Shown here one piece after another: positions 58,294-64,000 of a DNA stretch of 64,000 nucleotides. Numbering within the stretch: the stretch's first letter is position 1; every line of letters begins with the position of its first letter. The notes beneath the pieces were generated by a model. The model was not told where the DNA came from. It saw nothing but the letters and a program-made list of their open reading frames with translations, and ran no database searches. This DNA is from Amia ocellicauda (Eukaryota; Chordata; Actinopteri; Amiiformes; Amiidae). The stretch covers positions 19,883,256-19,947,255 of the forward strand of contig NC_089850.1 of the NCBI RefSeq assembly GCF_036373705.1. Reading direction: 5' to 3'. Both the position numbers and the translations under genes were made by a program.

Positions 58294-59339
58294 TATTTCA
58301 CCTTGTATAATTGTTTAGTCAATTAATCAGTTATATTTGGTACTTGGAAGATTTCAGAATCACAACACCCCACGTCCACCCCAACAGGAGAACCTTCACA
58401 AGTAAAAGAAAATAGTACAGTAAAGACCCTAGACTGGTATTAGTGTATCACCCAATATGCATAGATACACAAAGAAGGTGGCAAATGGGCTTAATTGAGT
58501 TTTGGTATCGTTAAGCTCCAGTTTGATGTGACACGAGATATTACCTCAGCTGATCGCAGAGAGATAAGAAGTCTGCATTATGTGTGGTTTAATTACTGTG
58601 CCATTCCCCAGACACTCGTATAAATATTCTGTTAGTTTTCGATTGTTTTATCGGAGGAGTGTGCAGTAGGAGATGTGGATATGGAGTGAATTAAACAGCC
58701 CAATAAATTCAGTACATGATTTCTGGAAGAGCAAACAAGTCTTGCATGGACATGAACAAAGGCCTTCCCAGGGTTTCCTTCTGCTGCCCAGAATCAGCAG
58801 ATCTTTCCTGTGCGCTGGCTTCTCGTGCTGAATTTTTCACACAAAAAAAACCTTGTGTGATCAGTTGTCAAGGATACAGAACAAAATGCCGATTTCGATT
58901 TTCTTTCCTTTTTAAATATTATTTATGTATTTTTAAACAAGACTGTATTAAAGAAAAAAAATGACCGCAGTGAGGCGTTTCTAATATTCGGGGTGGGATA
59001 GTAATCATACCCATATCTCCCCAGAGGCCTTTGCTGCTGCTGGATTTTCACTGTTTCAGCGCTCACACTTCCTCGCTGATGAGGCACGGCTCACGGCATT
59101 TCAAACACTCCACTTCCTGTCCCCGGAGAGCTTCCTGCCCGCTTGCTTGACGACACCAGCAAAAGCATTGCTCATGGCCGGGCTGGGGGCAGACGGGCTG
59201 ACTGGAGTGTAATTGAGAGAGAGAGGAAACCCCACCGAGGATGCAGCAGATAAATACTGTGCTTCTCTCTGCAGTTCATAAACTACTCTGTACTTACCTA
59301 ATGCAAGTTTAATGTGGTGAATTTCCCATTAAACTTCTG

Positions 59340-59485
59340 TGCCTTTTTAACATGGTTTTACTGTGCTCTTACCACAGCTTTTCAGGCAGTTTCCAACTTG
59401 CCTTCACTGTGATTTACTGCACTGGCCCATACATAAACCAAGGTGTATCATAGTAAGCATGCCTTAGAAACATCCGTCGTGGTGC
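59340..59485. repeat. Diffuse CATGGT/ACCA-type repeat
   Basis: Units such as AACATGGTTTTACTGTGCTC, TACCACAG and GGTGTATCATAGTAAGCATG resemble those near 16.5 and 23.8 kb. Probably an old, unnamed repeat family. Confidence 0.35.
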
Positions 59486-62400
59486 ATCGTGGGATTCCCC
59501 TGGTCCAATGTAGTAAAGCTTTTGGAAATAATAATCCTATAGAAAATGAGCCAAGGTAGAAGTAACAAAATAGCAACCTGACATCTTTGCATTCACTTAT
59601 GGCCGGGGGGGGGAGAGGGGGGGCAGGAAAATCTGAACAATGAACAATCTGGTATCACCCTCTTAATGTGCCCTGTAGGTTTCCCTAATGCAGAACCCTG
59701 TAGAAACATCCTCGAACCCGGGCCTGTCACCCTGCTGGTCTTCTTGCTGCTGCCCAGATCTCTTTGACTCACACGCGTCTCAGAAACCGGGCTGTCTTTG
59801 GCTTGGCGTTGGCTGCTCCACTAGACAGCTTTTCTGTGGGTGGGGCTCGGCAGGGCGATGCTCCCGTGCTGAGACAGGCTGCTGCAGCCCTGAGCAGGAA
59901 AATATATCAATTAGTCTGGAGCAGAGGCGTTCACGGCCGGCCCCTCCTGGTGCTGGAGCAAGGTTGAAGTCGCAGTGATGGTTGTGGAGAGCAGACTCGA
60001 TACAAACTGTTAGGAGCTGCGAATGCGCCCAGTGCGGTCAGGGCAGGGTCAGTGATGCTTGGGAGTTTGATCCAACTTTAAAGGGGTTTGTGCACCTGAC
60101 AAACAGATCCTAATGGGAAAACGAAAATGCCCGCCACACATTTTTTTTATACTGGCTTCTATTCATCAAACTGTCTGTAGGTAATCCAGACAGAAAATAT
60201 GGCACTTAAATGTTCTGCAACACCTTCTTTGAATCCATTTTTTTTTTTTTATAAGTTCGGCTGCACAGAAGGTTACTTGTAGCTCTGTTACCTGCTATTC
60301 TGACACTACAGGTATATTGAGACTAGCATGAGAGGCCACAGTGGCTCAGACCTGATGCTGAAAAAGGGTGTGGGTGAAGCGGGTAGTCTTTGCCAGCGAG
60401 TCTTGCATGAAGCTTTCTTAGTGACAGTGATGCATTTCCCCTGGGCTGGACAGGCTAGTACAGAACGCTTGTTCATGCGCGCCTTGGTTTATTTTTAATC
60501 ATGAAGATGCTGTGCTTTGTTCAAGTAATAAAATATTGCTTTTGTTATTATTTGTTTTAGAACGGTTTCCTTCAGAAAGACTTCAGGGAAAGGGACTGTT
60601 ATTAGTTTTTATTTCCTTTTGGTTTGGATTCTGTCAAGATAGTTACACACTTGTGTTACAAAGTATGTGTGAGAGTATATATAGTGCCTCAGAGTTTCAT
60701 GCATTTAAATGGCATTTTAATTAATTTTCTTCAAATGTCGAAAAAACTTGGAAGTTGTGGGGTAAAATGTGTATATAAATTGATTTAAAATATGTATTGT
60801 ATCCCCTTCTTAATCCTGCTTGTTCTCTTGGTCTTGAAGGTGGTGTAAATATGATCTTAGTAAATACTTTGTAAAAGCATGCGAAGTAGACTAATGGGCC
60901 AGTAGTTCTTCAGATCTTTTGTCTCTTTTATATATTTTTGGGATAAAGATAAGAATTTTGCTGTCTTTGTTTTAATCACGTCACTGATGAGCTGTGGTGG
61001 TGTCGTGGTGTACAAACAGCTTTTGACACCAACAAATGGTATATGCCTGCACTTGCTATCATGGCTGGAAGTGTAGGGTGTTCAGAAGTAAACATTTTAT
61101 CGGACACCTTTGTAAGCAGACCCGTTTCAGACACTCAAAACAGGATACGTAACCTCTTCGGAATTAAACATATTTCACTCTGTTATTTGTGGTTCTACTC
61201 CAGAAGTCCATTTCGTGTTCAGTACACACTGCCAGTCTGAGAAGAGGCTTGAATAATTCACTCTCAAAATGGGTGTTTGACTGAACACCTCACATCATTA
61301 AATTAAGGCTGAATTGATGCACAGCTTAAATGGCATTCAGGGGTCTGCTCTGTGTCTCTTTTTGAAAGGCTTTTGGCTCTGTCGGTTGCTATTCTCTTAG
61401 TGTCCTTAAATCAAAGGGGGAAAAAAAACAAAAACTGTCAGCTTTAGCGTGAGACTTTTTTTTTTTTTTTTTCTGATGGAAACAACAGTCTTCCTTCCTC
61501 TGGCTGAAATAAACAAAGCTGCACCCTCATCCTCCTGGTCTCCCAGAATAATGTGGCTTTGCTGTGAAGAGAGAAACCTCTGACTCGCAGCTGTCCCAGA
61601 TCTTGCTGTAAAGCAGAGCCCCTTGGGGTCTCACTCTGATTGGGTTGGGATGGCTCGGTATGCAGACGGTATTTCTGCACTGTGCCATCCCTGGCCTTTC
61701 TAAGCTTTCCTACAGTGAAGCGATCGTTAAACATGTTGTACACTGCACTTAACTGTCTGCACAGGAAATGTTTTAAGTGACTTATTTATTTCAGTGTTTA
61801 TTGTGTGTATCTTATGGACTATAATATCTTTATCTTTGTAGCAAACAACAAATCGCATGTTCCGCTGATAAAATACAAACTGTCCAAATCAGAACAAAGC
61901 AAAAACACAGACCAGTTTTTTTGTTTTTGTTCATTGAAGACAGTAGTGTTTTATTGGGCCAACTATCCTTGACTTTATTTTTATTTTTCTAATTTGAGGA
62001 AAAACATTTGTGCACCTTGTCCTGATCCTAAAGACTAGACCACTCCATGTAGCAGTGTGCGGGCTGCACTCACTGGGATGAAATGGCAGTAGTTTTAAGG
62101 ATTGTTATATAAACTATGTGTTATTCCACAGAATGATTGAATAACCGTATCAAATGCCAGGATAAAATGTACAACAAACTGACATCTGCAAATCCTGTGG
62201 TGCTGTCTTATTAAGAACTGTAATTGTTACAATATTAGGCGCTCCCCAAGGCCTCATGGATTTATGTATTTAGCAAACGCAGAAGTAATGAGTCGCTTGA
62301 AGCTTTGATGTTTCTAAAAAAAAAACTGCATATATTAGTTTTGGTGGCAGATGCGTGAACTGCCTACGGTCTTTACTATCAGTGTTTTATATTGCTGTGT

Positions 62401-63112
62401 GTGATGTAGACCTGGTCCAAATCAGGACTGGATTCAAGACCGTCTTGTGCATTTTCTGTAGGATTCACCAAAAGCAGCTATTAGAATGCAAAACAAATGC
62501 TTTTTGTTGATTATTCATACAATGTTTAGATCAACGCTCCTAGACTTTAGGTTTGTGTTTTTTCTATTCACATTGCATTTTCTTCAGAGGTAGATGGAGC
62601 AATGCCATCATCCTTAGGTGCAGTGCTGTGCCCTATAAACGTATACATTCTGTGGGTTGAATCTAATCTGGTTTTTACTCGATATGAAGAAATGTAATTT
62701 GTGCAATTGCCAAACTCACATGTGAAGAATTGGCATTGTGCGTCAAATAGCACTAGATAATGATGATGCCAGTTTGTTTGTTCTCATGGAGAAACAGCTC
62801 CGGTCTCGATGAGCGAGGCAGCGTGGGCGTGGATATGAGGAATGATAAACTGTGTGCATAAAATGGTGCAGAGATACACCAACAAAATCAATATCACCAG
62901 ACGTTTTTATGCAGCACTCTGAACAATTTGTGGCAAGCCGGGAGTTTCTTCTGTGATCATGGAAAATAGGCAATTTCCTTCTAACAGCAGTTCGTAGGTC
63001 CCAGGCACAAGTGGCCAGGAGTTCAGCATAAATCAGTTCTCTGGAAAAAGGGAAAATGTAGATTTGTGGGTTTGAGAAGTACAGTAGGATCTAGCATACT
63101 GCTAAGCTTGAG

Positions 63113-63130
63113 CTCACTAGGTGGCAGAAG
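63113..63130 (+). promoter_or_regulatory. Candidate CTCF-type site
   Basis: CTCACTAGGTGGCAGAAG fits the CTCF core with one mismatch at its first base. It has the same orientation as the candidates at 2196 and 17662. Confidence 0.4.
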
Positions 63131-64000
63131 GAAAAAACAGCTTTCAGACAATATTCACAAGGGGTAAAACCTTGAGACTTAAGATTGATACAGAAATGTC
63201 ACGAATATCCACATCATCTTAGATGCAGTGTTTCTGAAAGTCCTGAATACCAACACTGTCTAAGTCTAGGATGACCCTGAGATTTGTTACATTTCTCTAG
63301 ATGAGATGCCCTGTACTTTGAGTTGTTGTATGTCTACTATACCTATACCTCTCCATGTTTACTTTTCCAGGACATCGCTTTGCTTCCCGGCGATTGTATG
63401 TCACTGCGATTGTACGAGAGAAAACATTGATAATGATGGTGAAGTGACACACCCTTTTCCGTGTAGTACCCTGCTGTCTCGGAAATCTCGGTTCAATTCC
63501 ACTATCACTCGGCCTGCAAAGAAAATGTAACGGGAGGCAGTGGAACAGCGTTGCATTTTACAGTTTATGTGGACTGATTAAAAAGGGGGTTTCTGCAACC
63601 CCGTTCTTTCTAATCTAAAACCGGACACACGATGGAAAAGTATGTGACTAAAGTAATTGCTCGCACATCTTTTGAACCGTGAGTTTTTGAGGTCAGCGTG
63701 CACATCCTGTTTGAACTACTGTGGTCCCAGTTCAGACACTAGTCTCTCTTTGTCTACACGGGTTGCCGCTGTGTGTATGTCTGAGGGACCGGAATTGGAA
63801 GGTATTTTTGGTAGTTGGCTTCGACGTCCTCTTTTCCGTTTCTCTTGTCAAGGTTGGCAATTTGATCAAATGTATTGAAGGTTGCACGAATTATAGATCT
63901 TTTAACATGGTAGGTGTAAAGGAAAGGGGCTGCACATGCTGCAATATGTGATGGGAAGGAACACTGCTCACTTTGTCTTGTTTGTCTTACTGAATTGCTT

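Larger units (their letters stand above)
45433..64000 (+). other. Probable long first intron or gene-poor spacer
   Basis: 18.5 kb with no coding exon that I can recognise on either strand. Contents are two SINEs, a LINE tail, a deleted Tc1-like element, microsatellites and short unrecognised open frames (for example 54461-54655 and 53508-53762, both minus). Confidence 0.4.

Noticed and set aside
1..64000. CRISPR array, operon, phage or integron
   Set aside because: No regularly spaced repeats with spacers, no bacterial gene layout; introns, CpG promoters and vertebrate repeats throughout.

Overview
This is ordinary nuclear DNA of a vertebrate, almost certainly a ray-finned fish. The evidence is GT-AG spliced vertebrate genes with CpG-rich promoters, long AT-rich introns and spacers, many dinucleotide microsatellites, and several fish-type Tc1-like DNA transposons plus L2-type LINE/SINE remnants. 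There are no operons, CRISPR arrays, rRNA or recognisable tRNA genes. I cannot name the species.

Two protein-coding genes can be reconstructed exon by exon, and they point at each other. (1) Plus strand, 3340-9894: a six-exon ADP-dependent glucokinase (486 aa), best described as an ADPGK paralogue of the fish adpgk2 type. It has an N-terminal membrane anchor, the GGNAA, HLILEY and NEQE blocks, and a C-terminal GGGD catalytic motif. (2) Minus strand, 16894-13796: a nine-exon centromere protein H gene (cenph, 206 aa), a small coiled-coil subunit of the inner kinetochore (CCAN). All splice phases agree in both models. Their 3' ends face each other across about 3 kb.

Layout: 1-3060 is upstream spacer with the 3' end of an L2-type LINE (minus), a (TA)n tract and an 85-bp local duplication. 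3060-3600 is the CpG-rich promoter and first exon of the glucokinase gene. 3557-9235 holds its introns. 9895-13700 is 3' UTR and spacer. 13700-16900 is cenph, with its promoter (paired ETS-type sites) at 16895-17100. 17100-44450 is a gene desert with relics of Tc1-like transposons (32.5-33.7, 37.4-38.6 and 38.68-39.24 kb), a possible solo LTR and a hairpin. 44480-45800 is a second CpG-rich block ending in a good splice donor at 45432/45433, probably the first, largely non-coding exon of a plus-strand gene that continues beyond the window. 45433-64000 would then be its first intron, containing two SINEs and an internally deleted Tc1-like element with near-perfect termini (57378-58293).

The most informative points are: linkage of an ADPGK paralogue to cenph, which fits an ancient duplicate retained in fish; a possible poison exon in glucokinase intron 5; a shared 3' tail between the LINE and two SINEs in the same window; and three DNA transposons with deleted or decayed transposase. 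I found no convincing wholly new biological system.
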